Assembly: GCA_014706295.1 (NCBI GenBank)
Contig: JACSVZ010000009.1
Span: forward strand, 38,257,768-38,321,767
From: Lycocorax pyrrhopterus obiensis
Taxonomy: Eukaryota; Chordata; Aves; Passeriformes; Paradisaeidae
DNA: 64,000 nucleotides
Reading direction: 5' to 3'
Position 1 is the stretch's first letter, and every line of letters begins with the position of its first letter. Shown here in pieces: positions 46,723 through 59,915 of the stretch. Both the position numbers and the translations under genes were made by a program. Below the pieces are notes generated by a model that searched no databases, had not been told where the DNA came from, and saw only the letters and a program-made list of their open reading frames with translations.

Positions 46723-47539
46723 GGTGTAGCATCTTCATCCCTTTAGCGGGATGGAGGTGAAAATTGGGCACTGCAGGGTCATGGAGGTGGTGGTGGGGTG
46801 GCCCCAGGACAGCCCAAAGTGCCTGCTCCACTCCTTCCCCTTGGAAAGGGATCCCAGGAATGCCGTGGGGGGGGTGTCTCGCTCCCTTCTCGTCGTTACT
46901 GGAGGTAATTTATAGATTCCAATACGAAAGCTCCCTGCTGAAGCCTCGTTGGGTTTAATGAAGTGACTTTGCCGAGCCTGGAAATGAAATAAAAACCCTC
47001 CCAAGTCAGTAACCTGCACATGAGCAAGAGGGTGATTAAAGTGCTTCATTCCAAACTGCCTGGGATTCTGAGCCATTTCCCAGATAGACTTCCTGATTAA
47101 AGGAAGTCATCATGAAAAATGAAGGATCGGGGGGAAAAAGAAGTATTAAAATAAAGAAGCAAAAAGGATAATGATGCCAGCAGCATAATGTTTCTCCTGA
47201 ACCACTTTTCCAGGCTTGCAGCATAACCCTGCTGGTGCTTCCAAGTCAGACCACATGTCTGAACAGATAATTTTTGCATTTTTTGTGCTGGGATAACCAT
47301 AAATACCTGCTTGCATTCAGGGAAGGCATTTCACAGGCGCTTCTTCCTTCTGCGAAATTACAGCTTCGGCTCTGGGCTTGCCTCGACAGATTCCTGTCCC
47401 CAGAGCTGGGGGTGCTGCTGGGGCAGGCTGCAAATCCAGGCTCTGGGTGTCTGATTTGGGAAATTAATGTTGTGGTACCCTGACCTCAGTTACACTTGGG
47501 AGCTTTTAACAAGTCTGGGGCATTGAAATGTTGATATAT

Positions 47540-47713
47540 TATGGGATTACAGAGTGGTTTGGATGGGAAAGGACATTGAAGATTATCTTGTTCCAACCCC
47601 CTGCCATGGGCAGGGACACCTTCCACTATCCCAAATTGCTCCAAGCCCTGTCCAGCCTGGCTTTGGACGCTTCCAGGGATCCAGGGGCAGCCACAGCTGC
47701 TCTGAGCAACAAA
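47540..47713 (-). repeat. CR1 LINE 3' fragment
   Basis: ATGGGATTACAGAGTGGTTT to CAGCCACAGCTGCTCTGAGC; antisense tail, 5'-truncated, moderately diverged. Confidence 0.88.
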
Positions 47714-50700
47714 TCTCAGCTGTAAAGGTAAAACCAGCTGGTTCTCCTCAAAATTAGAAAATGCTGCAGTGTACAGATCCATCTTCATAAAAGATGCAGG
47801 AATTTGGGGCTGAAAAGTAAATTGAGTGCAAAATTACTGCAGTAAAGGTAGGTGGAGTCCTTCCAGAAAATAATGGATTTTTGTGGAGCCATTAATAGCC
47901 AAGAATGTTAATTTCTGTATGTTTGTCATGGACCAGGGATATTATCTGGGATAATTATGTGGATTGCACATCCAAACAGGCTAGCAAAGAGCAGGAATAA
48001 CATGAGCCCAGACTGAGCCAGGCAGGCTCTGGTTTAACTCCCTGAGCAGGACACAGGCAGGTTTAAACTCTGCAAAATGGGCAGCTGGGCTCGGGTTCAG
48101 GCTCCTCCTGCATCCCCGCTTCCACAGAGATCCCTGGTTCTGGGGCTGTTCCGGCGGTGGAAAATGCATCAAAGCTGGGTGGGGGTGGTTTTGTGAAGAG
48201 GCTCTGAATCCTGGCTGAGGCACGAGCTGCTTTAGAGAAGCGTCCTAAAGAAACAGGACCTCTGAGCCACTTGAAGAAATCGAAACCGCTTTGAGTTTCA
48301 GGCACTTGAAAGGAGTTCTGCGAATCCCTCTGTTTCTCCCGAGGGTTTTGCCCGGCTGGATTTTTGGGTGTCCTTTGGGATGCCGAGAGGATGAGGCTCG
48401 GAGGGGCTTTGATGTGGTTGCAGGGACACGAGCGCGCGGGGTCGGTTGTGCTCCTGGAGCGTTTGGAGCGAGAGCAGGAAGGGGAGCCTGGGATTCCTCA
48501 CGCTCGGGGCAGACGTGTGGGCAGCTCCGCTGGGTTTCCCTTTGGACATCTGGAAAACCCCTTTTTGAATGGATTTCTGGTGGGGCTGGCCCGGCACTGG
48601 GGGCTCCGGGGGATGTGAGTTTGGCTCCTGGCCCGGGGTCGTTGATGGATAAACTCTGATCCAAAACCAGTCGGGAGGTTTGCAGCAGCAGGCTGGGAAA
48701 ATAAAGGTGAAAGAAAATCACAAGCCTTTCTGGTCTGGAGGAAAAATTCCCCTCTGTGGGATCAAGGAAAAGAGGAATTCGATCTCCTTGGCTTTGTGGT
48801 CCTTGTGGGCACTTTGAAAGACCTTGGGATGAGCAGCAGATGCTCACCTTGGGAAGAAGGTGTGCACCAGCCTCAGCTTTTCCTCCTCTCCTTTGCTCGG
48901 TTAGCAGAGGCAGCTGGAGTTGGAGGAAGGATTTTTAGGGTTGCTCATCCTCTGTCCCCTGTGAGAGCTCCAAGGTGGGAGCACCTCCTGTGCCAGCCTC
49001 CCACCACCTCCCCGGGGCTCAGTGGGTGACAGATGCAGTGGCCAAGATGCTGCAGAGCTTCAGCATTGTCCCTGTCACTTTTGGGATCCTCTCTCTCCCA
49101 GTTATCTCTGGACAGGAGGAATTTTGGTGCCGGAAGCCCCCTGACAGGTAGTGGATGAGGCCCTCGGTGGGAAGCTGTGCTGTGGGAGAGATTTCAGCTG
49201 ATGAACAAAGTCGCTTTTTGGTGGAAATCTGTTGATGTTTAAAGGTTGCTGCAGTGAAAAGTCCCCCTTGTTGTCTGGAATGATGATTAGTGAGTGACTT
49301 AATTACCTCGCTCACAGGGCTCATTAAAGTGCCCAGTGCTCACAGCTCCAGGTAAACTGGGCTCCCAGGGGGTGCTCCAGGGAATGTGGGGTGGCTTGGC
49401 CACATCCTCCAATAGCTGTGGGACAGAATTACTAATTATCCCTTAATGAGCCGTGGGATCAGGGATCCTTCCCTGCCATGGCCAGCAGTGACATGGTGCC
49501 TGTCCAGCCATTCCTCCTCCACCTCAGAGTCCCGGAGCGACGAGGCTGCGGGGTTTGGCTTCCCCTTGTCTGAGGGCAGGGCAGAGGGACAGCCAAAGGT
49601 TTTCCCGTGGGATGGGCCAAATCCTGCTCCAGCTGTGGTCCTGCACCCCCTCTGGAGCTGGCAGGATCAGGAGACACAGCCCTGACATGGGGAAGAGGCC
49701 GCTGGAGAAAACGTGGCCGAGGGAAAAGACCCAACATGAATTCTTCCCCCCGAATTTTCCTTCGAGTTTCCCTGAGGTCAGCCCAGAGCTGCAGCAGCTC
49801 CGGTGGCTTGGGAAGAGCTTCCCATGGAGAGCAGGAAGGGTGTTCTGAGGGGGAACCTGAGGGGTGCAGGTTTTGTGCACGGGTTGGAGGCACCCCGACC
49901 TTGGCACGCGAGACGTCGGGGCGGCAGGAGCGCGCCTGGATTTTCTTGTTGTTTTAGAGCTTATGTTAAGTGCTGCTTAAATGAGAAGGCTTTATTTTCT
50001 TACACCCACGAGCGTGTTTACTTCCTTGTACCTTCTGGAGTTGAAAGGGCTCTTTCATTAAAAAAAATTCCCCTTGAGACGGGCACTTCTGTAGTGGTTG
50101 TGTGTGCAGAGGGACGGTGAGTGTCTGGCTGTGCTTCCGAGGAGAGCTCGTTCCACGGAAGGGTTTCCAGCAAAAGCTCCGTGATCCTGGTGATCCCGGT
50201 TTCCGTGGGCTCCTTTCTGTCCCTGTGCCATCCTGTGCTGGTGCCTCGCTGCTGGTTCCTATGGGAACAGGCTCTGAATCCTCCCAGCGAGGGGAGGAGG
50301 AGTTCGAGGGCTGAGGGCTCCTGCTGGAACGTGGCCAGGATTTCAAGGAAAACGTGAGGGCACCGAGCGTGTGTTGGTGCCTGTTTGTGCTGGTGCCGCT
50401 CCCTTTTTAGCCAGGTTTGGGATGAGATGCCAGCTCTGGCTGTAGTATGAAGTGAAACACGCCTTCCACTGGGTTTCCAGGAGGGATTTGTGACATGGGA
50501 GCAGCGTTTTGTGTTGTCTGTCAAACCCTTCCTGGGAATCTGTGCTGGCTTCGGCCAGGTGAAAGTGCCTCATTAAAACCTGGCCGTCACCCCTGGGATG
50601 TCACCAGCACGCTCTGCACCTATCACACTTCTCTTGTCGAGGTGTCTGCATTGTGTTTTTATCCATCCCTTCCTTCCTAAATGCCTGAGGAAACACAGGG

Positions 50701-50821
50701 ATGCCCTTGGCCGCAGGGTCGGAGCTGGGACGTGCTTGGCTCCCTCTGCCACGTCAGCACTGTGGTTTGTTGGAGCTCCTCGGGTGTCCCTCCTCTCCTG
50801 GAGGATCTCCTCTGTGTCCTC

Positions 50822-50992
50822 ACAGGCACTGGCACGGGCTGCCAGGGCAGTGGTGGAGTCCCCATCCCTGGGAGCGTTCCGGGGGTGTGTGGATGTGGCA
50901 CCTGGGGACGTGGGTTAGTGGTGACCACTGTTAATGCTTGGGCTGGATGATCTCAGAGGTGTTTTCCAACCTCAGTGGTCCTGTGATTCTCC
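50822..50992 (+). repeat. CR1 LINE 3' fragment, older subfamily
   Basis: GGCACTGGCACGGGCTGCCA, GGATGTGGCACCTGGGGAC, then GATCTCAGAGGTGTTTTCC and the tail TGGTCCTGTGATTCT. Sense orientation. Confidence 0.82.
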
Positions 50993-52477
50993 ACCTCATC
51001 ATCTTGGCAAGGGCTTTGGTCCGTTTCCATCCAGTTGATGTTTGGCAAATGAGAAAGCTGTGATTTTATTCATACAGATGTAACCCCTCAGAAGTACAAG
51101 CCCCATTCCCTTGAATGTTTGCTTTTATATTGTTTCAGAGAATCTAAAATAAACCCCGGTGAATTTGGAGGGTTGGCAGTGAAAAACCTCTGTCTGTAAG
51201 TTTTGTTCCTGGAATTCTTCATCCTAAAATGCAAGGAAAAAAAATCCAAGGCACAAAGCATTTATCTGTGCTTGTGTTGCAAACAAACTCTGCAAGAAAA
51301 CGGGAGAAAGCAGGTGGGTGTTGATCTTGTGGAGACAGTTCTGTCATTGTGGGTGTGGGTGTGTCTGTTTTTGTTATGAACAAGTTTCCTATTTTAGGGA
51401 TTGTGTCAGCAAATAAAGGGAAGTGGCATTGTCTGAGATGGAGAAAGGCCGAGGGCCCCGGCCTGGCTGCCAGTCCTGCCCAGGATGCTCAGGAGTGTTG
51501 GGGGAGGATTGCCCTGGAGTGATCCGGGGTGGGAGGGGAGTTAGGACCCGTGCCCAGCATCCCTGCCCGATCACACTGGGAATTTGAGCTCCAGCCCGTT
51601 GTGTCCTTGTGCTGCTGATTCTGGAGATGTGTGGAAGGATGTGGATCCCAGCCCCGGGCATTTGCTGTGTGTCGGGAGGCTGGAGGCTCAGGGACTCGCC
51701 GTGGGATTGGGACTGGGGATGTCCCTGAGCTCCCAGCTCCAGGGCTGAAAGCAGACCCTGAGCTGTTACTGAGCAGGAGAAGAGCACTGCCCTGCTGCTG
51801 GCTTTGATGGTATTTCACAAAGAATGCAAACAGGGAGGGCTTTTCTAAAACCTTGTTTGTATTTTTTCCCCTTTGGCCCAGCTCCAGGTGCAGCTTTTGG
51901 GGCTTGGTGATGCTGCTTCTCCCGAGCTGTGGCTGGGGCTTTACTCTGCTGCAGAGGATGAAAAGCTTTATTGCAAATGAGCCAGCAAACACATTTCCTT
52001 TTAAATATTAAAAATAGATGGGACATGGCTCCAGTGGACAGAAACATTTTTTCCCTGTTTTCTTTACGTTCCTGTCTCCCTTTTCCTTTTCGCCGTTGGA
52101 TTCCCTTTCCCAGAGTGCGGGAGCCTCTGCCAGCACAGCTTCTCTTGATTCCTGGTTTGGTTTTACCTGCGGGAGCCCCTGGCCCGGCCTGGCAGCGCCC
52201 CGGTGTCCCTGGCAGCGCTGCCTCGTGCCAGCCGTGCCCGCAGTCACTGTGTCACTGGGTCAGTGGCACATCCATATCCTCTCCTGGCACCGGCACCAGG
52301 CTGCGGGGTTTTAAGATCGTTTTGGATGAGCTGCCTGGCACTGTGCCATGTTTTTTCCAGGCTCAGCTCGGGAAGCTCGCTCGGAGCACTGAGAGCTTCC
52401 TGCAGTGCGTGTGGAAGGGCCGGGGCTGGTGGCCTTGGGGGCACAGGGATTGTCCCTGGGTCACTTGTGCTCTTGAG

Positions 52478-52786
52478 GGGCAGCACAGGGGCAGCTCCGA
52501 ACTCTGCTCCCTGGGACAGGGACAGCACCCAGGGAACGGCTGGAGCTGTGCTAGGGGAGGGTCAGGCTGGGGATGAGGAAAAGGTTCTTCCCCCAGAGGG
52601 TGCTGGGCACTGCCCAGGCTCCCCAGGGAATGGGCACGGCCCCGAGGCTGCCAGAGCTCCAGGAGCGTTTGGACAGCACTGCCAGGGATGCCCAGAGTGG
52701 GGTTGTTGGGGTGTCTGTGCAGGGACGGAGGCTGGATCAGTGATCCCGTGGGTCCCTTCCCACTCTGGATACTCCATGATTCCACT
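52478..52786 (+). repeat. CR1 LINE 3' fragment (GGTTCTTCCCCC type)
   Basis: Longer relative of the 30.3 kb copy: CAGCTCCGAACTCTGCTCCC, AACGGCTGGAGCTGTG, AAAGGTTCTTCCCCCAGAGG, ending CTGGATACTCCATGATTCC. Confidence 0.9.
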
Positions 52787-52789
52787 GCG

Positions 52790-55700
52790 GCAGCCGAGCG
52801 CGCTGGGGGTGACAGGGAGGGCAGAGCCAAAGGCTGCTCGGCTCTGAACATCCAAGGAGGTCAAGCCAACATGCTGGAAGAATGGACTAGACATTAATGC
52901 TCCTGCCACTGAATGCGGCTCAGAGTACCTGGGGAGAAAATTCCAGCCGAGCGCTTCCACAGAGCGCTCCCGCCTTTGTTTGGCTCCGGCTGTGCCCTCC
53001 CTGCCTGCCCGGCTCAGGGTTTTAGGGATTTTGAGATAGGAAATGCTGCTTGGGAAGCGCTGGAACCTCGAGGGTATAACACACATCAAGGTTTTCCATG
53101 CGAGCTGCACATCTCTCTCTTCCTCGCTCTTAAATCGCTGGCGATGCACTTTCTTATGGGTTTTAAGCCTGTGGGATAAAACGGGAAACAATCGGAGGTC
53201 AAGTGAAAAAAGGAAGAGTTTTGCTGGAGGAGTGAAGAGTGAGGGATGTAGGTCACACAGCACATGACTTTAAAGGCTCTTTCCTCCAGCTGACTTGGAC
53301 TTGGAGGCTTTTTGAAGTGCACATCTGGTGAGCAGATTGAAGGTACAAACCTCAGCGTTTGCCTTCGCTGGCTTCCCGAACATCTGACCCGGAGACCTCC
53401 CCTTTGGGAAAGAGGTTCGGGATCGTGCCGGGCTCCTCTCCCTTGCACTGCACAAGGGGCTGTGCAGGCTCCAGAAAAGCAGGAGGCAGATTAAGGCTTC
53501 CTATTTTGAGGTTCCCAACCACCTGCTGCTCAGATTTTGCACGTCCAGCCCCGGATGAGGGACCGGGGAGCGTCCGGGAGCATCCTCAGGGATGCGGGAT
53601 GGTGCGGAGTTACCTCCCCATGACCCAGCCCCATGGGAGGGCTGTGGGACACACACACGGCCACAGGGATTTGGGTGAAGTTTTTGGGAGGAGAGGAGTT
53701 CTAGGACATGGTGAGTTTGGGTTATGCCCGGTTCTTCGCTGGCTCTGGTGTTCGATGTCGCTGGAGCTGCTCCAGGCTTGCGTCAGAGGCAGCCCCAGCA
53801 CTCCTTTGCTCCGACAGAAATCTGGAAGAGCTCTGCTGAGGGAGCAGAGCAGCAGAAAAATATTTATAGACAGGAAGGAGATGTGGTCTCCCCCCACCCT
53901 TTGGCAGGATAACTCTGAGTTTCCTGAAGATACACGCTTGGCAGCAGTGGGACCTAATTCATCCCAGCGAGCGCGCTTCTCCTCGGCATTCTTTGGGTGG
54001 AAAATGTCATGGATTTGTCATGTAATTGAACTTCTTCCATTCGGATATATGTTAGGAATGAAGTCAGCTGAGGAGATCACAAAAGCAGCATTGATGCTGT
54101 GGTCCCCGTGCATATTTCCAGGGCAGGGATGAAATGCCAGGGAGTTGGCAGCACAGGCCGCTTCTCCGGCCACATCTGCATGTCCCCAGCTCCTGGGATG
54201 ACCCAGAGACACCCCATGGACATCCCAAGGACTGGGAGGTGCAGCTGGTTGTGCTCCTGTGAAGGGAGAGCTGTGTGGAAGCCCCGTCCCAGCATCCCCA
54301 CTGTGGGAAGCGTTAGGAAGGATCAATAAAAGCACCTTGCTGGTTTATTGGGTTTTGGAAATTGTCACGTTCCTCCTGTCAAGTGGAGCTGTAGGTTCCT
54401 GTTTTACCCTGCCTTGGCCACGGCAGGACAGGCTGTGACTTGATGGTGGCTCTGTCACCACTTGTGAGGAGAAACCCCCTGTCATTTCCTCACTTTTAAT
54501 AGGAATAATATTCACCCGGGAGCAGTGGCAGTAATGGCTCCTTTCAAAGCAGGTGAGAACTGAAGTGACTTTGTGGGCAATCAGAGCAGTGAAAACGCTG
54601 GTTTGTGTGTGACAGGATCTGCTTTGCAAAGGGAGATGCTGGTGCATCCTTCACGCATGGGAATTCCTGGCTGGATCCAGCCCCGGGAGCTGGGTGTGGT
54701 GTCCTCCATCAGCTGAGATCTGTGTGGTGCCAGAGGGAATTTTATCTCCTGGACTCCTCCTCCAGCTCATCTCCACCCAGCGAGTGCGTGGAGTGCCAGC
54801 CCTGCTCCATGGGATGGCAGGACTGTTCCCAAACCCTTGAGTGGGCGATGCTTTGGAGAAGGGATTTGAGGCACAAACGCCCCGGGAGGAAGGGACAGAG
54901 GAGCAAAGTGGGACACAGAGTTGGGATTTGGGAGTGTGGCTTGGGGGGAGCCCCATCCTGCACCTTCCGTGGGGGACAGCACCTGCTGGGAACTGCAAAC
55001 CAGGCCTCGGTGTTCCTGTGGGCTTCCCAGTCCCATGGAGTAATCCCAGGCAGGGATTAAGGGGACGAGTGTGGGTTAGGGATAGGAACAAGCTGTGGGT
55101 TGGGGAGGGATCAGCGGAAAACTCAAAGGGATTTGCTTTCCTGACTCAAAGGAGAGGCAACAAAAGTTGTGAAAGCCTGGGGTGCTGAGGGATGGGACAG
55201 CCTGGGATGAGCCAGGGATCTCTATCATTTATTTATGTTTGTGGTGCTTGGCCTAAAGTTGTGTTTCTGCATAAATAATGGGCTTCACATGAAGGCAGAG
55301 CCCACGTAATCCCCGCAGGCTCCTCCGTGCACACTTGCCACTCAGCTGGATTATTTTCCAGAGTCACTGCCAAGTGGAATTTGGGCTGGGATTGGGGAAT
55401 TTGAAGATGGGAATGGGCAGTGGAGGTGCAAATAGATCCTCACGGTATTTGCTGAGGCAAAATCTGGCCTCCCCTTCTGGGGTGGATCGTGATTTGATGG
55501 GAATTCCTGCAGCTGCCTTCCTCCCAGTGCATCTTCACCTGATAAATCTGGGAGTGGTGGTCTCCCCCTGGATATTTAATTGGTGTGGCACTGTAGCAGT
55601 TAATTGATGGCTGGCTCAGTCACTCCTGCTCCTGCCTCGGTCCATGTTGTTGTTCCTGGTGTTGGGAACCACCTGGGTGTGACTGGGGACAACATGAGCA

Positions 55701-57185
55701 GGAGAAGCTCCCATTCCCGAGGACGGGGACCTGGAGGGATGGGATGGCACTCCAAGTGGGAAAAGGGTGATGGGAAAGGCTGTGCTGCAGGAGAACACCC
55801 AGCTGGGAGTGTTGCAAGAGCGGCCTCGTGGAGAGGGAAAGTGATTCCAGCTCTGGGCTGCGGCCAGGGGATGTGGTCAGTGCCGGACACCGGGGCTGCG
55901 GCTCCCCCAGACAAGTGCAGAGCGTCCCTCGGGTCAGCTCCTCGCGCTGGGAGGCTCCTGGGCTCTGTGCTCCTGCTGGGTTGTTGTTTCTCCTGCTGGG
56001 AGTTCCATTAGAGAGGGGTTTTCGTGCCTGGGAAAGGGAAAGGCCGGGAGTGCTGGTGCAGGGCTAACCAGTCTCCCCAGTCCCTCCCCCAGCCCTGCTT
56101 TTCCCTGCACAGCTCTTCTTGGGAAGAGATCTCCATCTGTGCCAGAACGTGCAGGGATTCTGTGCCTGGGATGCGTTTCCCCCTGGGATTAATTGAAGGC
56201 TTGTTTTATTAGTGCCCTAATCCACTTCTGCAGCCATTGCCCTGGCCGGGGGTGCCCTCCCAGCTCAGCCAGGATTTCTGCTCCCTGCAGCTCTGCTCTG
56301 GGAGTCAGGACAGCTGGTGGGATGGCTGTGATATCCACACCTTCCCCTGCTCCCTGGCTGTCAGCCACGGTGAGGAATTCAGGGAACACTGTGGGAACAG
56401 GGATGAGGGGACTCTTACCCTGCTGCCTGCAGTACCCATGACCATGAAAGAAGAAAATCCCTTAGATACAAGATGTTTTCCATTGGAGTGTCCCTCTTGG
56501 CCTTCTTGGGGGGATCCCACAATTTTTGAGCGATTCCTTTGTGTCTGTCACTGAGGGAAAACTTGCACAATCCTTCCCAGGATGGGAGAACTGATGGAGT
56601 TTACTTGACAGAGTCTCAGTGGAGGAGGTTTATATATTAAATACCTTTTAATTAAAGGTGAGGAAACCGAGATGTGGCGAGATTAAGGACCAGTTTTGTG
56701 CAGAAGCTCAGTGGCTAGTCAGGACTGGATTTTCAAACGAGCTCAGCTCCTCCTGAAGTAGCAAATGAACAACCGGATTTTCCAAGCATCCGATCACGTT
56801 GAGAGCTGAGCCCTTCCAGCTGGGCTCTAATTGCCAGTGGGAGCTGCCCACCCCGGGCACAGGGAGGTGTTCCTCTCCCTCTGGAGTCGCTGATGGGGTT
56901 GTTTACAGCAGAACTGGCTCCCTGTGGCATGAGGAGAAGCGGGAGCTCGGGGCTGTGGGAGGTGTGGCAGTTCTGCAGGGGGTGCTGGGTGGGCTCGTCC
57001 CCCCGTGTTGGCCACGGAGATCTGTGACCTCAGAGGGACAAGAGGTGTCCCAGGCCAGGAGAGGAGCCTGTATCCATAGGGAAAGGGAATCCCCGTCCTT
57101 GTTGTGATCAGCATCAGCATCGAGGTTCAGCATCGTCCGTGTTGCACCTGTCCAGGAAAATGAAGGGTTTGGAGAGTGAATCATT
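52790..57185 (+). other. Unique intronic stretch
   Basis: About 4.4 kb without a recognised repeat or exon. 53020-53350 is a calmer, less CpG-depleted block (TTAAATCGCTGGCGATGCAC) that might be conserved. A 257-codon plus frame at 53359-54132 has no recognisable domain. Confidence 0.5.
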
Positions 57186-57189
57186 TGGA

Positions 57190-57618
57190 GAGAGGATGAG
57201 GGAGCTGGGAAGGGGCTGGAGAATTCCTGAGGGAGCTGGGAAAGGGGCTCAGCCTGGAGAAAAGGAGGCTCAGGGGGGACCTTGTGGCTCTGCACAACTC
57301 CCTGACAGGAGGGGGCAGCCAGGGGGGGTCGGGCTCTGCTCCCAGGGAACAGGGACAGGAGGAGAGGGAACGGCCTCAGGCTGGGCCAGGGGAGGGGCAG
57401 GGTGGACATCAGCAGGAATTTCCTCATGGAAAGGGTTGTTAAATGTTGGAATGTACAGCCCAGGGAGGTTTGGAGTGCCCATCCCTGGAGGTGTCCAAGG
57501 AATTCCTGGAGGTGGCACTCAGGGCTCTGGGCTGGGGACAAGGTGGGCATCGGGCACAGCTGGGACTCCATGGGCTGGGAGGGCTTTTCCAGCCTCAGCA
57601 ATTCTGTGATTCCATGAA
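57190..57618 (+). repeat. CR1 LINE (J-like) 3' fragment
   Basis: GAGGGAGCTGGGAAGGGGCT through GGACCTTGTGGCTCTGCAC and CAGGGTGGACATCAGCAGG to TTCCAGCCTCAGCAATTCTG. Differs from the other J-like copies by TTGTTAAATGTTGGAATGTA in place of GTGCTCAGGCCTTGGCAGG. Confidence 0.93.
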
Positions 57619-58164
57619 ATTCTCCATCATCTGTGTTGGAGCTGCTGAGAGCTCCCTGAGTGCCAGGGCTGTGTGGGTTTAAGCAGATGGTTAAACCAAG
57701 GATGTGCCACAGAAGACGTTAAAATTATCAAAGGCACTGTGATCTATTTTGGGGCCTTTATTGATTAATGCTGGAAATGTTTTCTGTTTTCCCCGAAAGC
57801 CGTTGGATTCAAAGGGCATGGAATAGGCTGTGGGGGGGGTGTTGGGTTACTGCAGGTCAAAATCCTCCATCTGAGGGACACAAAGTGACTGAGACATCAC
57901 CAAAGCTTTTCTACCCCAGGAATCGCCCAGTTTGGAGTGGAGGCTCCAGTGCAGCAGAACTGCCCAAGGAAGGATGAAGGAAGGTGTTTGTTATCCCGTT
58001 ATATTCCAGAAAAAAAGCTGTAGGAAATGTACCAAAATGTATTTTCCTGTGGAGGTGCTGCAGTTCCCAATGTGTGTGTGTGAGAGGCGGCTGCAGGAAG
58101 CTCCGTGTCACAGGGAATGACAAATTGGGAACATTTTGCCATAATGCTGAGAGGTTGTATCCAT

Positions 58165-58292
58165 ATCCTGCATCCCAGCACGCTGGGATAGCGGGAGGTG
58201 TCCCTGTCCATGGCAGGGAGTGGGACTGGATGATCCTTAATGCCCCTTCCAACCTGAACAATTCTGGGATTCCATAACGTGATTCCATGAAA
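58165..58292 (+). repeat. CR1 LINE 3' tip
   Basis: CTGGGATAGCGGGAGGTGTC to CAATTCTGGGATTCC; the tail is GATTCCATAACGTGATTCCA. Confidence 0.85.
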
Positions 58293-58529
58293 GTTGGTTG
58301 CCTGGAGTGGAAGTGGGCTCCCCTGGGAGCTCACCCTTTGGAAAGAGAGGCAGGGATGTGCTGCAGCATCCCCTGCTCCCAGAATTCAGGAGGGGACTGA
58401 AATGCGGAGCTGCCTCCTTTCATCCGGGTGGCTCCTGGTGCCCCTTGGCCCAGAGGGTGTTGGGAAGGAAAAGGACAAGGAGGTGGCCCCTCTGGAGGGA
58501 CAGTTTGGGGTCTGACAGGAGCTCAGCAG

Positions 58530-58810
58530 GGAGGGTCCGGGCGGTGTCCGCGGGGGCCGGGCTCCTCCGGTGGGAAGCGCGTCCACGGAGTGCTGCCGGG
58601 GCCGGGGGAGCTGAGGTAACTCCGCGCCGTTTGCCAGATGTTTCCCATCAATATTCCTTTGGCTGCTTCCAAGAATTATCTGGTGTGACCTCACCGCGAG
58701 AAGGAACAGCGGCGGCTTCACCCCGGCGCCGCGTCCGGCCGGGAAGCGCGGCGTTCCGGATCCCGAGTGTCCCGCCCGGAGAGCAGGGACCGCGGCCCTG
58801 CCTGGGGCAC
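58530..58810. promoter_or_regulatory. Intronic CpG island, possible alternative FMNL2 promoter
   Basis: Two CpG-dense blocks (58535-58635 and 58690-58800) hold roughly 34 CpGs in 280 bp, while the rest of the intron is CpG-poor. A GAG-GTAACT donor-like site lies at 58614-58621. Just downstream an ATG at 58837 in a strong context (GCCATGG) opens an 80-codon frame starting MGSLLISV, of unknown reality. In vertebrates an isolated intragenic CpG island often marks an alternative start site or a separate transcript. Confidence 0.45.
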
Positions 58811-59187
58811 GCACCAGAAACCTCCCCGAGGAAGCCATGGGCTCTTTGCTGATTTCTGTTCTGAGGGTGTTGGTGTTTTGGGGGACGCGTGCTGTGGATT
58901 GCTGCTCCCAGAGATCCCAAACAGCCAGCACCCACTTCCATGGGTGCCAGCACGAGCTGGGTGGGGATCCCAGCAAATCCTCAGAGAGTGCAGGGGCAAG
59001 GAAAGGAGGGAATTCTCCAAGGAATCAGAAGTTAACTCCAAACTACTGCAGATGTGTCAGAAGCAAGGTGGTTTTTTAAAGCCCTTTTCATGCATTTCCC
59101 CCCTCTTACACCCACCGATGCCAATGTTTTATTTTGAGCAGGTGCACAACCAGCAGGAGCCTGGCACAGAGGGATGGGAGGGATTTG

Positions 59188-59328
59188 AGCCTGTCCAGCC
59201 TGGCCTTGGGCACTGCCAGGGATCCAGGGGCAGCCACAGCTTTCCTGGGAACCTGTGCCAGGGCCTGCCCACCCTCCCAGGGAGGAATTCCCAGTATCCC
59301 ATCTATCCCTGCCCTCCTCGTACCTTGT
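59188..59328 (-). repeat. CR1 LINE fragment missing its 3' end
   Basis: CCTGTCCAGCCTGGCCTTGG to TCCCATCTATCCCTGCCCTC in antisense; the terminal 90 bp are absent on the left. Confidence 0.87.
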
Positions 59329-59834
59329 CCTGCCTAAGTTTGTTGTCAGATCCCTTGGATTCATGGATACAACAATCATTTTTCCCACTTGGGAGGGCAC
59401 TGCATTCTTTTTTATTATTGTTACATGACAGCTTTTAGATGTCCCAGCAATAAGGTTTTTAACCAATTAATACATAAAGCCAATCCACAGGAATCATTTT
59501 CCCGGTGTGGATGAGGGAGTGGATCTGTGCACATCCCACATCCCTCCCTCCGTGCTGGGAAGGGCTCTTGGCTTGAACTCCTGACCCGAAGGAGTGGGTG
59601 TAGGATGGGCTGGTGTGAGCTGGAGTGTGCAGGAGCCTCCGGCTTCCTGCTCTCCAGCCTTTATTTGTCTTTGCTTTGTACACAACCCTTGCCTGGGCGC
59701 TCTTCCCCAGCTTTTCCTTCCAGGGGGGATTTGTGAGGGTGGGGAGGGGGTGTTGGAGGCATCCAGGAGTTAAATGCTGCCTGGAGTATCAAAGCTCTGG
59801 GAGTTTTCCACAGACGATAAAGGAGAATTAATCA

Positions 59835-59915
59835 CAAAAATATCTGTTATTAAAAACAAACGGCCGGGGGATTTTTCGGTATCTGATAAGGGAAGTTAGG
59901 AGATAAAATATCAGA
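59835..59915. promoter_or_regulatory. Candidate GATA-motif cluster
   Basis: TATCTG (59841), TATCTGATAAG (59880-59890) and AGATAAAATATC (59901-59912) within 75 bp of unique intron sequence. Motif evidence only. Confidence 0.22.

Noticed and set aside
53359..54132. 257-codon plus frame in intron 1
   Set aside because: No domain, no repeat and no flanking splice signals; chance frame in GC-rich DNA.
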